Shown here: positions 8,122-15,693 of the stretch, one piece after another
Position numbering within the stretch: the first letter of the stretch is position 1
How the letters are laid out: each line of letters begins with the position of its first letter
Source of the DNA: Clostridium culturomicium
Lineage (GTDB): Bacteria; Bacillota; Clostridia; Clostridiales; Clostridiaceae
Direction: 5' to 3'
NCBI RefSeq assembly: GCF_000821305.1
Contig: NZ_CCXK01000013.1
Coordinates: forward strand, 124,001-188,000
Length of the DNA: 64,000 bases
The notes under the pieces: model-generated
What the model saw: the letters and a program-made list of their open reading frames with translations, nothing else
What the model was told of the DNA's origin: nothing
Databases searched by the model: none
Program-made: the position numbers and the translations under genes

Positions 8122-9100
8122 CAGACGTACCACAATATTTGTGCTTTGCAGTTTGTTATTATTAATAGGAGGACTGATTCTAGCCATAAGGCTGGGGTCT
8201 GTCCATATTAATTTTACAGACATATGGAATAGTATATTTAATTATAATGAAACCCTAGAGCTGATGCTGGTTAGAGATGTAAGAATACCGAGGGCTCTTG
8301 CTGTAGTATTTACAGGAGGGATCTTAGGAGTAACTGGAGCAATGCTTCAGGGAGTTACAAGGAATCCAATTGCTGAACCTTCTATTTTAGGAGTTAGCCA
8401 GGGAGCAACTCTGGTAATTGCAATATTTTATGCAGCAGGAATTGCTGTAACCACAAGAAATGTAATGATAGCTTCTTTTATTGGAGCTTTAATAACAGGA
8501 ATCATAATTTTAGGTTTTTTATCTAAGAAGGCAAATAATAATTCCATTACAAAGATACTTTTAGCCGGAACAGCTATGAGCACTTTCTTTATTTCTTTAA
8601 CTACAGTTATAGGACTTTTATCTAATCAATCACAAATGATTGGGTTCTGGGTAGCAGGAGGATTTAGAAATGCAACTTGGGCAGATTTCAGACTGGTGTT
8701 TTTTATAGGAGTTATTGGACTTATTTTAGCAATTTTATTATCACCAAAAATTAATATTTTAAATCTGGGAGACGATGTGGCAATAGGACTTGGTGAAAAT
8801 CCAGAGAAAATCAGGTTTAGAGCTCTTATGATAATGATACCTATGTGTGCAGCAGCGGTGGCAGTTGGGAAGAATATTGCCTTTGTGGGGCTAATAATTC
8901 CACAGATTGTGAGAAAGCTGTTAGGTGAAGATTATAGAAAGAACATACCTTGTTCCTTCCTTTTGGGTGCAGTGCTTTTAACTTATGCAGACATTGCAGC
9001 AAGGATGTTATTTAATCCTTACGAAACACCAATTGGAATCTTTACAACACTAATTGGAATTCCATTTTTCATATCAGTAGCTAGAAAGGAGAGGGGATAA
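8108..9100 (+). CDS. FecCD-family iron-complex ABC permease, subunit 1
   Basis: 330 residues and about nine to ten membrane segments. Diagnostic stretches are RIPRALAVVFTGGILGVTG and the coupling-region NIAFVGLIIPQIVRKLLG that contacts the ATPase. Start codon lies inside the end of the binding-protein gene, and the stop overlaps the next start (TAATG). Forms a heterodimeric channel with the following protein. Confidence 0.93.
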   Translation: MKQNSRRTTIFVLCSLLLLIGGLILAIRLGSVHINFTDIWNSIFNYNETLELMLVRDVRIPRALAVVFTGGILGVTGAMLQGVTRNPIAEPSILGVSQGATLVIAIFYAAGIAVTTRNVMIASFIGALITGIIILGFLSKKANNNSITKILLAGTAMSTFFISLTTVIGLLSNQSQMIGFWVAGGFRNATWADFRLVFFIGVIGLILAILLSPKINILNLGDDVAIGLGENPEKIRFRALMIMIPMCAAAVAVGKNIAFVGLIIPQIVRKLLGEDYRKNIPCSFLLGAVLLTYADIAARMLFNPYETPIGIFTTLIGIPFFISVARKERG

Positions 9101-10107
9101 TGAAGAACAAAAGATATAAAGTTACCTTAATAATTTTATTAATTCTGCTAGTTATCTCCTTTGGAGTTACTCTATGCTGGGGAACCTATAAGGTTTCACC
9201 ATTAGAAGTGATAAATACACTTCTTGGAAATGGAAGTAGGTCTCAAAATACCGCAGTCCTTAGTATAAGACTGCCAAGGCTTTTAGTGGGAGCCTTTGTG
9301 GGAGTTGCCCTATCAACTGCAGGAGCAATTCTTCAAACAATTACTAAAAATGATCTTGCAGACACGGGGATAATCGGAATTAATGCTGGAGCAGCAGTGG
9401 CAGCGGTTCTATTTATTACATACCAAACTGCTGACTATTATAGTGAGCTTGAACAGTTATCCATATTTGTATTACCCTTAATGGCAATCATCGGGGCAGC
9501 AGTATCAGCCTTTGTTATATATCTTATGTCTAGCAGAGGCGGCATAAGACCAAAGAGACTTTTATTAATTGGTATTGGCCTCAATGCAGGACTTAATGCT
9601 TTTATTTCCTTCTTTACCTTCAGAGGTGGAGTAGGAGATTATAACAGAGTTTTAGTTTGGACATCTGGAAGTCTGTGGGGTGCAGGATGGAGCTATGCGA
9701 AGGTAATTATTCCTATAGTGGCAGTTATGTTTATCTTGGTTTTGATAAATCATAAGAAGCTGGATGTATTAAGTCTTTCAGATGAACTTGCCATTTCACT
9801 AGGGCTTAATCTTGAGAAGGAAAGAAAAAAGTTCTTAAGTTATGCAGTAATTCTTGCAGGGAGTGCAACAGCCTTTGCAGGAAATATTGGATTTTTAGGG
9901 CTTATTGCTCCTCATATAGCAAGGAAACTTGTAGGACCCTACCACAAAAAATTTGTAACAGTATCAGCTATAATCAGCGTTATCATAATTCTTTTAGCTG
10001 ATGCAGTTTCAAGAAATCTATTTTCTCCAATTGAAATACCTGTGGGAATAACAGTATCCATCTTTGGAGTACCATATTTTATTTATTTAATGATGAAGGA
10101 GAAATAA
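9100..10107 (+). CDS. FecCD-family iron-complex ABC permease, subunit 2
   Basis: 335 residues, same family as its upstream neighbour (RLPRLLVGAFVGVALSTAG, NIGFLGLIAPHIARKLVG). Translationally coupled to subunit 1 through TAATG; 2 bp separate it from the ATPase gene. Two non-identical permeases are usual for Gram-positive siderophore systems. Confidence 0.93.
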   Translation: MKNKRYKVTLIILLILLVISFGVTLCWGTYKVSPLEVINTLLGNGSRSQNTAVLSIRLPRLLVGAFVGVALSTAGAILQTITKNDLADTGIIGINAGAAVAAVLFITYQTADYYSELEQLSIFVLPLMAIIGAAVSAFVIYLMSSRGGIRPKRLLLIGIGLNAGLNAFISFFTFRGGVGDYNRVLVWTSGSLWGAGWSYAKVIIPIVAVMFILVLINHKKLDVLSLSDELAISLGLNLEKERKKFLSYAVILAGSATAFAGNIGFLGLIAPHIARKLVGPYHKKFVTVSAIISVIIILLADAVSRNLFSPIEIPVGITVSIFGVPYFIYLMMKEK

Positions 10108-10109
10108 TT

Positions 10110-10901
10110 ATGGAAGCTATAAGTGTAAAGAATCTATCAGTAGCCTATGAAAGCAATACTATAATTGAAGATATGAATCTTTCCATCCCAAAGGGAGAAA
10201 TCAGTATTATTATTGGAGCTAATGGATGTGGGAAATCAACCCTTTTAAAGACCATTGCAAGAATTAATAAGCCTAAGGCTGGAGATATATTCATTAATGA
10301 TAAAAATATAAAAGAAGTAAAAGAGAAGCACATTGCAAAAAAAGTGGCATTTCTTCCACAGGGACCAGTATGTCCAAGTGGTCTTACAGTTAAAGAACTG
10401 GTGGCCTATGGCAGATTTCCACATCAAAAGATTATTGGGGGACTTAACGGCCATGATAAAAAGATCATTGACTGGGCGATAGAGGAAACAGGCCTTAAGG
10501 AATTCGTAGATAGACAAGTTGAAAATCTATCTGGTGGTCAGAGACAGAGGGCTTGGATTGCCATGACTTTAGCTCAGGAAACGGACATAATAATGCTGGA
10601 TGAGCCAACAACTTATTTAGACATGTCATATCAGCTGGAGGTTTTAGAGGTTCTTGAAAGACTTAATAAAGAGAAGAAAATAACTGTAGTTATAGTCCTT
10701 CATGAACTTAACAATGCCTGTAGATTTGCTAGCAATATAATCGGACTTAAAAAGGGAAAGATTGTTTGTCAGGGAAAACCTCTAGAGGTAATTAATAAAA
10801 GCACATTAAAAGAAATATATGGAATAGACGCTAACCTTCAAAGAAGTGAAAATGGTGAATATCCTATATGCATGGAATATGAGCTTCTTAGGGAGGAATA
10901 A
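10110..10901 (+). CDS. Iron-complex ABC transporter ATPase (FecE/FhuC-like)
   Basis: 263 residues with Walker A GANGCGKS (36-43), Q-loop LPQG, signature LSGGQRQRAWIAM, Walker B IIMLDEPTTYLD and H-loop VLHELNNA. TYLD followed by LEVLEVL is typical of siderophore ATPases. Drives import through the two FecCD permeases; its last base overlaps the start of the MFS gene (TAATG). Confidence 0.95.
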   Translation: MEAISVKNLSVAYESNTIIEDMNLSIPKGEISIIIGANGCGKSTLLKTIARINKPKAGDIFINDKNIKEVKEKHIAKKVAFLPQGPVCPSGLTVKELVAYGRFPHQKIIGGLNGHDKKIIDWAIEETGLKEFVDRQVENLSGGQRQRAWIAMTLAQETDIIMLDEPTTYLDMSYQLEVLEVLERLNKEKKITVVIVLHELNNACRFASNIIGLKKGKIVCQGKPLEVINKSTLKEIYGIDANLQRSENGEYPICMEYELLREE

Positions 10902-12241
10902 TGAAAAATAAAAATTTTATAATCATAGTAATAGGGCAGATTATATCTCTTTTCGGAAATGCTATTCAGAGATTTAGTATGTCTCTATACCTTTTAGAAT
11001 TTACAGGGAGCACTGCTGCCTTTGCTAGAATTCTAGCTATATCAACCATACCGTATATTTTGTTTGCACCAATTGCAGGAATGCTTTCAGATAATGTGAA
11101 CAAGAAAAAGATTATGGTGTATCTGGACTTAATATGTTCAGTTTTAATTGGGAGTTATGCCTTTATATTACTTAGGGATCATGACCATGAACTCATTGTT
11201 ACTGCAGTTATGTTCATACTATCTATTTGCTATACCTTATATGGACCAGCAGTTGTATCCTCAATTCCACAGATAGTGGAGGAGGAGAAGCTGACTACAG
11301 CTAACGGAATTATAAATCAGGTGGGATCTATTGTAAACTTTGCAGGACCAATCCTAGCGGGGGTTCTTTATGGACTTCTGGGAATAAAGGTAATAGTAGT
11401 AATAAACGCTATAAGCTTTTTAATGTCTGCTATCTTGGAGCTGTTTTTAGATATTCCTGATGTGGTGAAAGTTGAAGAGGCGGACGTGCAGTTTTCCAGG
11501 GAAATATATATCGACCGAGATGAGGAATTGGAAAAGGATAAGGAAGACAATTTAAATAAGGGCAAAAGCAACAATTACAAGAAGGAGAAAAGCAATAAGC
11601 TTTCTTTAGCTTTTGTGAAAAAGTCCTTTGTAGACATGCAAGAAAGCTTTGTTTATTTGAAGAGGGAAAAGAAAATAGTTTTAGGAATTATTACATCCTA
11701 TGCTCTATGTAATATATTTTTAGTGCCAATACTTTCAATTGTAGCTCCGTACTTTATAAACGTAATGCTTAATCTTCCAGCACAGGTCTATGGTATAGTT
11801 GAAGCTATCTGTGTTTTAGGAATGATTCTAGGCGGATTTTGGATTAGCATAAAGCCTGATATGTTTTCCATGAAAAAAGTACATTATACCTACATACCGA
11901 TGCTAACAGGAGTTATAGTCATGGCGGTATTAGGATTTATTAAAATAAATGCCATGGCCCTAGCTGGAATTTTTGCTTTAGGTGGAATGGCGATTATGCT
12001 GTCTCTATCTCTTTCTAATGTACTAACTTTAACATTTACTCAAAAGGAAGTTCCAGGCACAATGCTGGGAAGAGTATCAGCCTTTTCAACAGCAGTAGCT
12101 ACCATCAGTGTGGCTCCAGGACAGCTATTATTTGGACAAGTTATAGAATTAGGAATTCCATTAGGAATAATTCTTTTAGCAACGGCTCTATTAAATGTTG
12201 GTCTTGTTATGTTTGTTAAATGGAACGTGCGAGAGCTATAG
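10901..12241 (+). CDS. MFS transporter (MefA/EntS-like), end of siderophore operon
   Basis: 446 residues, about 12 membrane segments, with the drug/enterobactin-exporter opening NFIIIVIGQIISLFGNAIQ and a charged cytoplasmic loop between the halves (about 190-245, rich in Glu, Lys and Asn). Translationally coupled to the ATPase gene, hence part of the same iron operon. Likely exports apo-siderophore or recycled ligand, as EntS does for enterobactin; drug efflux is the alternative. No siderophore synthesis gene is in the window. Confidence 0.82.
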   Translation: MKNKNFIIIVIGQIISLFGNAIQRFSMSLYLLEFTGSTAAFARILAISTIPYILFAPIAGMLSDNVNKKKIMVYLDLICSVLIGSYAFILLRDHDHELIVTAVMFILSICYTLYGPAVVSSIPQIVEEEKLTTANGIINQVGSIVNFAGPILAGVLYGLLGIKVIVVINAISFLMSAILELFLDIPDVVKVEEADVQFSREIYIDRDEELEKDKEDNLNKGKSNNYKKEKSNKLSLAFVKKSFVDMQESFVYLKREKKIVLGIITSYALCNIFLVPILSIVAPYFINVMLNLPAQVYGIVEAICVLGMILGGFWISIKPDMFSMKKVHYTYIPMLTGVIVMAVLGFIKINAMALAGIFALGGMAIMLSLSLSNVLTLTFTQKEVPGTMLGRVSAFSTAVATISVAPGQLLFGQVIELGIPLGIILLATALLNVGLVMFVKWNVREL

Positions 12242-12327
12242 TATTCTAGTTTATTACTTGGAATATATAATAACTCAGAGGCAGAGAAATTAGTTTAGAG
12301 TTTAAAAGGAAATAAATTGAATAAATT

Positions 12328-12377
12328 AAATAACCCATTTGATTAGATGAAAATTTAGTCAAGTGGGTTTATTTTTT
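12328..12377 (+). terminator. Terminator of the siderophore operon
   Basis: Arms AACCCATTTGA and TCAAGTGGGTT followed by TATTTTTT, about 85 bp after the MFS stop codon. Confidence 0.8.
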
Positions 12378-12453
12378 GCTTTTAGAAAAGTACAGAAATA
12401 AAAAAAGTACTTGACCGAAAATAAAATATTTAGTATTCTATTAATATAGAAGT

Positions 12454-12474
12454 TGAGAATAATTCTCATTCTCA
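12454..12474. promoter_or_regulatory. Strong predicted Fur box with overlapping third half-site
   Basis: TGAGAAT-A-ATTCTCA (12454-12468) is a perfect 7-1-7 palindrome in the Fur box register, and an extra ATTCTCA half-site overlaps it at 12468-12474. It lies about 90 bp before DUF2325, so the flavodoxin operon is predicted to be induced by iron starvation. Confidence 0.75.
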
Positions 12475-12556
12475 AAGAAGGGGTGAGAATTGTGAGGAGA
12501 TTTATAAAAATACATATGAAGATTGAATTATGAAGGTTTAGAGAGGAGGATATTTT

Positions 12557-12856
12557 ATGAGTATTGTAATAATTGGCGGTAATGAGTGTATGGCTTGTAA
12601 ATATGAAAGCATTTGTAAGGAGTATGGATGTAAAGCTAAGGTATTCACCAAGGAAAAAGGTGGTATAAAAAAGAAAATGGGATGTCCGGATCTCCTAATA
12701 CTTTTTACAAATACAGTATCACATAAAATGGTTATTAGTGCATCGCAAGAGGCTAAAAGAAATAATATTCCCATTGCTAGGGCTCATAGCAGCAGTGCTT
12801 CAGCTCTACATGGAATTCTTTCAGGTCACTGCAGTGCAGAACAAGGAGGAATATAG
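12557..12856 (+). CDS. DUF2325 family protein
   Basis: 99 residues starting MSIVIIGGNECMACKYESIC, the hallmark of DUF2325. Cysteines at 11, 14, 20, 25 and 43 could hold a metal or take part in redox chemistry. Function of the family is unknown to me. It sits downstream of a perfect Fur palindrome and upstream of DUF3793 and a flavodoxin, a grouping that fits an iron-limitation response. Confidence 0.85.
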   Translation: MSIVIIGGNECMACKYESICKEYGCKAKVFTKEKGGIKKKMGCPDLLILFTNTVSHKMVISASQEAKRNNIPIARAHSSSASALHGILSGHCSAEQGGI

Positions 12857-12857
12857 G

Positions 12858-13412
12858 ATGTTAGAAAAATATTTAATTAAAAATTGTTCACCAACTTTAG
12901 CTTCAATTAAAACGGCTAATTTATTTAGTATAAATCATTTAGGAGAAGAAAATTTAAAAAAGCAGATAGAAGATTGGAATAATAAGTTGTTCAGTAAGGG
13001 GGTTTCTTTAATTCTTCTTAGAAATCGTAACAATGTTGCTTTGATATATGTCTGTCGTAAGTCTCGTCTTAGAGAGGATTTAAGTAAGACGGGAGTTGCG
13101 GAGTTTCTTAAGGGATATGGATATACAAGCATTGATGTTGATTATGCTATTGAGAGATTGAAATCTAGACTGTCAGCTCAAGATGAATTTCCTCATGAGA
13201 TTGGCATTTTTCTAAGCTATCCTTTAGGAGATGTAGTTGGCTTTATAAAAAATGCAGGAAAGAATAGCAAGTGCACAGGCTGTTGGAAAGTTTACTGCAA
13301 TGAATGTGAAGCTATAAAAACCTTTGCTAAGTTTAAGAAGTGTAGAGAAGTTTATTCTCGACTTTGGAGCGAAGGAAGCAAATCAGTATGGCAGCTTACA
13401 GTAGCTGCATAG
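12858..13412 (+). CDS. DUF3793 family protein
   Basis: 184 residues when started at the ATG at 12858, which directly follows GGAGG and overlaps nothing; an in-frame upstream start at 12738 would run inside DUF2325 and is rejected. Resembles DUF3793 proteins (CSPTLASIKTANLFSI, FPHEIGIFLSYPLGDVVGFI, WKVYCNECEA). The C-terminal CTGCWKVYCNEC is cysteine-rich. The family is repeatedly found beside flavodoxins in anaerobes; biochemical role unknown. Lies 1 bp after the DUF2325 stop. Confidence 0.82.
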   Translation: MLEKYLIKNCSPTLASIKTANLFSINHLGEENLKKQIEDWNNKLFSKGVSLILLRNRNNVALIYVCRKSRLREDLSKTGVAEFLKGYGYTSIDVDYAIERLKSRLSAQDEFPHEIGIFLSYPLGDVVGFIKNAGKNSKCTGCWKVYCNECEAIKTFAKFKKCREVYSRLWSEGSKSVWQLTVAA

Positions 13413-13444
13413 AAGCAAAAATACAAGGAAAGAGGTAATTTGAA

Positions 13445-13870
13445 ATGAGAAAAGTAGCAGTAGTTTATTGGAGTGGCACAGGAAACACAGAAGCGATGGC
13501 AGTAAAGGTGGCAGAAGGTGCCAAGACGGTAGGAGCTGATGTATCAATTTTTACATCAGATGTTTTTAACAGTGAGATTATAAACCAATTTGATGGAATA
13601 GCCTTTGGATGCCCATCAATGGGGGCGGAACAATTAGAAGAGAGTGAATTTGAGCCAATGTTCAATGAGTGTAAATCTAAATTAGGAGGAAAGAGAATTG
13701 CATTATTTGGATCTTATGGCTGGGGAGACGGCGAGTGGATGCGTACCTGGGAAGGTGATTGTGAAGATGCCGGTGCTAATTTAGTTTGTGATTATGTTAT
13801 ATGCCAAGAAGCGCCAGATTCAGAGACAGAGACTGCATGTATGGAATTAGGTAAAGTTTTAGCTGGATAA
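13445..13870 (+). CDS. Flavodoxin
   Basis: 141 residues, the usual short-chain flavodoxin size. The FMN phosphate loop is WSGTGNTEAMA (9-19) and the isoalloxazine-flanking loops are GCPSMGAEQLEE and GSYGWGDGEWMRTW. Replaces ferredoxin as electron carrier when iron is scarce, which agrees with the upstream Fur palindrome. Third gene of the DUF2325-DUF3793-flavodoxin group; preceded by AAAGAGG. Confidence 0.95.
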   Translation: MRKVAVVYWSGTGNTEAMAVKVAEGAKTVGADVSIFTSDVFNSEIINQFDGIAFGCPSMGAEQLEESEFEPMFNECKSKLGGKRIALFGSYGWGDGEWMRTWEGDCEDAGANLVCDYVICQEAPDSETETACMELGKVLAG

Positions 13871-13895
13871 ATAATGTATTTAAGTCTTAAGTTTG

Positions 13896-14139
13896 TGGAT
13901 AAGCATCTTTATGAGGTTGCTTAGTTGGAAAATTAAGCAACTGATTATTGCAGATTTTTACAATTGAGCACTAACAGGGAAAAGACTAAGAATTAACTGA
14001 TTAAGTTATGAAGAGGTTCATGGAGCGTGGGCGAACTTAGTTAAAAATTTCATAGGCTTAAGTGTAAGTCAACGTGAATATCTATAATAGAAAAAGCAGA
14101 GTTAAGATTTTAGAATATATCAACTTTGCTTTTTTATTT
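13896..14139 (+). ncRNA. Unidentified structured leader or small RNA, copy A, ending in an intrinsic terminator
   Basis: About 240 nt downstream of flavodoxin and upstream of the TPP riboswitch. It contains a local stem (GTTGCTTA/TAAGCAAC, 13916-13942), a highly conserved core (GACTAAGAATTAACTGATTA at 13984) and a terminator (AAAAAGCAGAGTTAAGAT with AACTTTGCTTTTTTA, 14090-14137). A diverged copy with the same order of parts occurs at 44458-44682, and the core is the most conserved part. I could not match it to a riboswitch class known to me. It could be a separate sRNA or a first regulatory switch ahead of the TPP switch. Confidence 0.5.
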
Positions 14140-14294
14140 TGTATTAGAATTAATGTAAAAATAAACTTTATATAATGTATAAGTTTATAGGTTAAAAGTA
14201 AGTTAAATATCTTTGGTAAGAAAAATTATAAAAAATAGTAATATTGACAGTATATAATAATAGAACTATAATAATCCTTGAAAATAAAATATTG

Positions 14295-14380
14295 TTCATT
14301 CCCGGGGTGCCTTTTGGCTGAGATTGACTTTTGTCTGACCCGCATTACCTGATTCGGTTAGTACCGACGTAGGAAGTGAA
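14295..14380 (+). promoter_or_regulatory. TPP riboswitch (THI element)
   Basis: Shows the conserved CGGGGTGCC, GGCTGAGA, TGACCC, TTACCTGAT, TAGTACCGACGTAGGAAG blocks. P1 forms between TTCATTCC (14295-14302) and GGAAGTGAA (14372-14380). Downstream, CTCTTTT (14395) can pair with the ribosome binding site AAAGGAG (14420), and CATTCCC (14297) with GGGAATG (14409), suggesting a translational off switch when thiamine pyrophosphate is bound. Confidence 0.93.
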
Positions 14381-14435
14381 TCAAAGGATTTAATCTCTTT
14401 TACATTTTGGGAATGTTACAAAGGAGGTTTTTTTT

Positions 14436-15065
14436 ATGTCTGAAAATAGTAAATATGTTACCTATGGAAGTTGTGGTTGTGGTAGCTGTGGTGCTTCAAA
14501 GGAGATAACAGGTTGTCGCTTTTCATTATCACCTATGTCTGATAAATACATAGACATAATTCTAGGAGCATTAGGGAAGGTTGATACCTCAAAGGTTTGG
14601 AAGGAAACGGATAAGCTATCCACAATTTATCGTGGAAAGAGAATTCATGTTCTTGATGCAGTTAAGGGTTTATTCATTCATTCCTATGATGAAAATGTAC
14701 ATACGACTCTGGAAGCAACTTTATCAAAGGGGTGTCCTGGAGATACAGATGCTGATTCTTTCTTAGCTGAAGATGATGTATTAGTAAATGAAGAAAGTAT
14801 AAAAGATATACACTTTAAAACTACCTGTAAGATTTCCCTTTATCCAATGGGAGTATCCAATTACATGGGATATATTGCCAAGGTAGTTAATCATGCCATA
14901 GACATGGGGATTTACGTGAGATCAGCCCATTATGTAACCATATTAGAGGGAGATATTCATGAATTATTCCATTTCTTTAATGAGGCTGCAGAGTACTGTA
15001 ATAAGGAGTTAAGCCACTACATTATGCAGATTACTTTAAGTGTTAACAGTCCTACTGCGGAGTAG
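14436..15065 (+). CDS. ykoF: YkoF-family thiamine/HMP-binding protein
   Basis: 209 residues, matching the tandem-domain YkoF family that binds thiamine or its hydroxymethylpyrimidine part (TGCRFSLSPMSDKYIDIIL in the first half, KISLYPMGVSNYMGYI in the second). The N-terminus has an extra cysteine-rich segment YGSCGCGSCGASKEITGC not essential to the fold. TPP-riboswitch control and the following ykoE, ykoD and ykoC genes agree with a role in thiamine or HMP uptake. A shattered copy of its first codons lies at 44681. Confidence 0.9.
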   Translation: MSENSKYVTYGSCGCGSCGASKEITGCRFSLSPMSDKYIDIILGALGKVDTSKVWKETDKLSTIYRGKRIHVLDAVKGLFIHSYDENVHTTLEATLSKGCPGDTDADSFLAEDDVLVNEESIKDIHFKTTCKISLYPMGVSNYMGYIAKVVNHAIDMGIYVRSAHYVTILEGDIHELFHFFNEAAEYCNKELSHYIMQITLSVNSPTAE

Positions 15066-15091
15066 AATCAATATTTTAAGGAGAGAGAGTT

Positions 15092-15685
15092 ATGAAATTA
15101 AAATTAAAAGATATATTAATGATTGCTATTACAGCAGTTTTATTTGGAGTATTTTATTTGGGAGTTGTGTATGCAGGAAATTTTCTTATAGGAATTTTAA
15201 CACCTATGGGGCTTGGGGTTTTAGGATATGAGCCTTTTTATGGAATTTGGTTTATGGCTGCAGCCTTTACAACATACATAATTAGAAAACCTGGAGTTGG
15301 AATTGTGGCAGAAATGCTGGCTGCCCTTCTTGAAGTATTGATGGGAAATATGTATGGACCAATAGTTTTTGTCAGCGGATTTATTCAAGGTCTTGGATGT
15401 GAGGTGGCTTTTGCAGTTTATAAATATAAAAGATATGATTATAAAACAATGATGCTTTCAGCTGTTGGTGCTACAGTTTTAAGCTTTATATGGACTGGCG
15501 TTCGTTCAGGATACCATACCTTTGCACCAGGAATTGTTATAGCTATTTTTGTTATACGTTTATGCAGTGCTCTTATCTTTACTGGAGTAGGTTGTAAGTT
15601 ACTTGCAGATGGTCTTGCTAAAGCTGGAGTTCTTAGAGGATATGCTATAGGTGAGGAATACACAGCCATAGAAATTGAGGAATAG
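15092..15685 (+). CDS. ykoE: ECF transporter substrate-binding S component, YkoE type
   Basis: 197 residues with about five to six membrane segments and the YkoE-like opening LKDILMIAITAVLFGVFYLG. S components confer substrate specificity in energy-coupling-factor vitamin transporters; here thiamine or HMP is implied by the TPP riboswitch. GGAGAG precedes the ATG; 26 bp after ykoF and 8 bp before the ATPase gene. Confidence 0.9.
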   Translation: MKLKLKDILMIAITAVLFGVFYLGVVYAGNFLIGILTPMGLGVLGYEPFYGIWFMAAAFTTYIIRKPGVGIVAEMLAALLEVLMGNMYGPIVFVSGFIQGLGCEVAFAVYKYKRYDYKTMMLSAVGATVLSFIWTGVRSGYHTFAPGIVIAIFVIRLCSALIFTGVGCKLLADGLAKAGVLRGYAIGEEYTAIEIEE

Positions 15686-15693
15686 GTAATGCT

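Larger units (their letters stand above)
12242..12556. other. Intergenic region between the two iron operons
   Basis: 315 bp. Contains the terminator at 12328 and the Fur palindrome at 12454 (both listed). AGGAGG lies just before the DUF2325 start. Nothing else recognised. Confidence 0.6.
13871..14435. other. Long leader region of the thiamine transporter operon
   Basis: 565 bp without a protein gene. It holds the unidentified structured element (13896-14139), an AT-rich stretch (14140-14290) with no recognised signal, and the TPP riboswitch (14295-14380) with its expression platform to 14435. Confidence 0.7.

Noticed and set aside
12738..12857. Upstream in-frame extension of the DUF3793 gene
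   Set aside because: It would overlap most of the end of DUF2325; the ATG at 12858 has GGAGG at proper spacing and gives the family's normal start.
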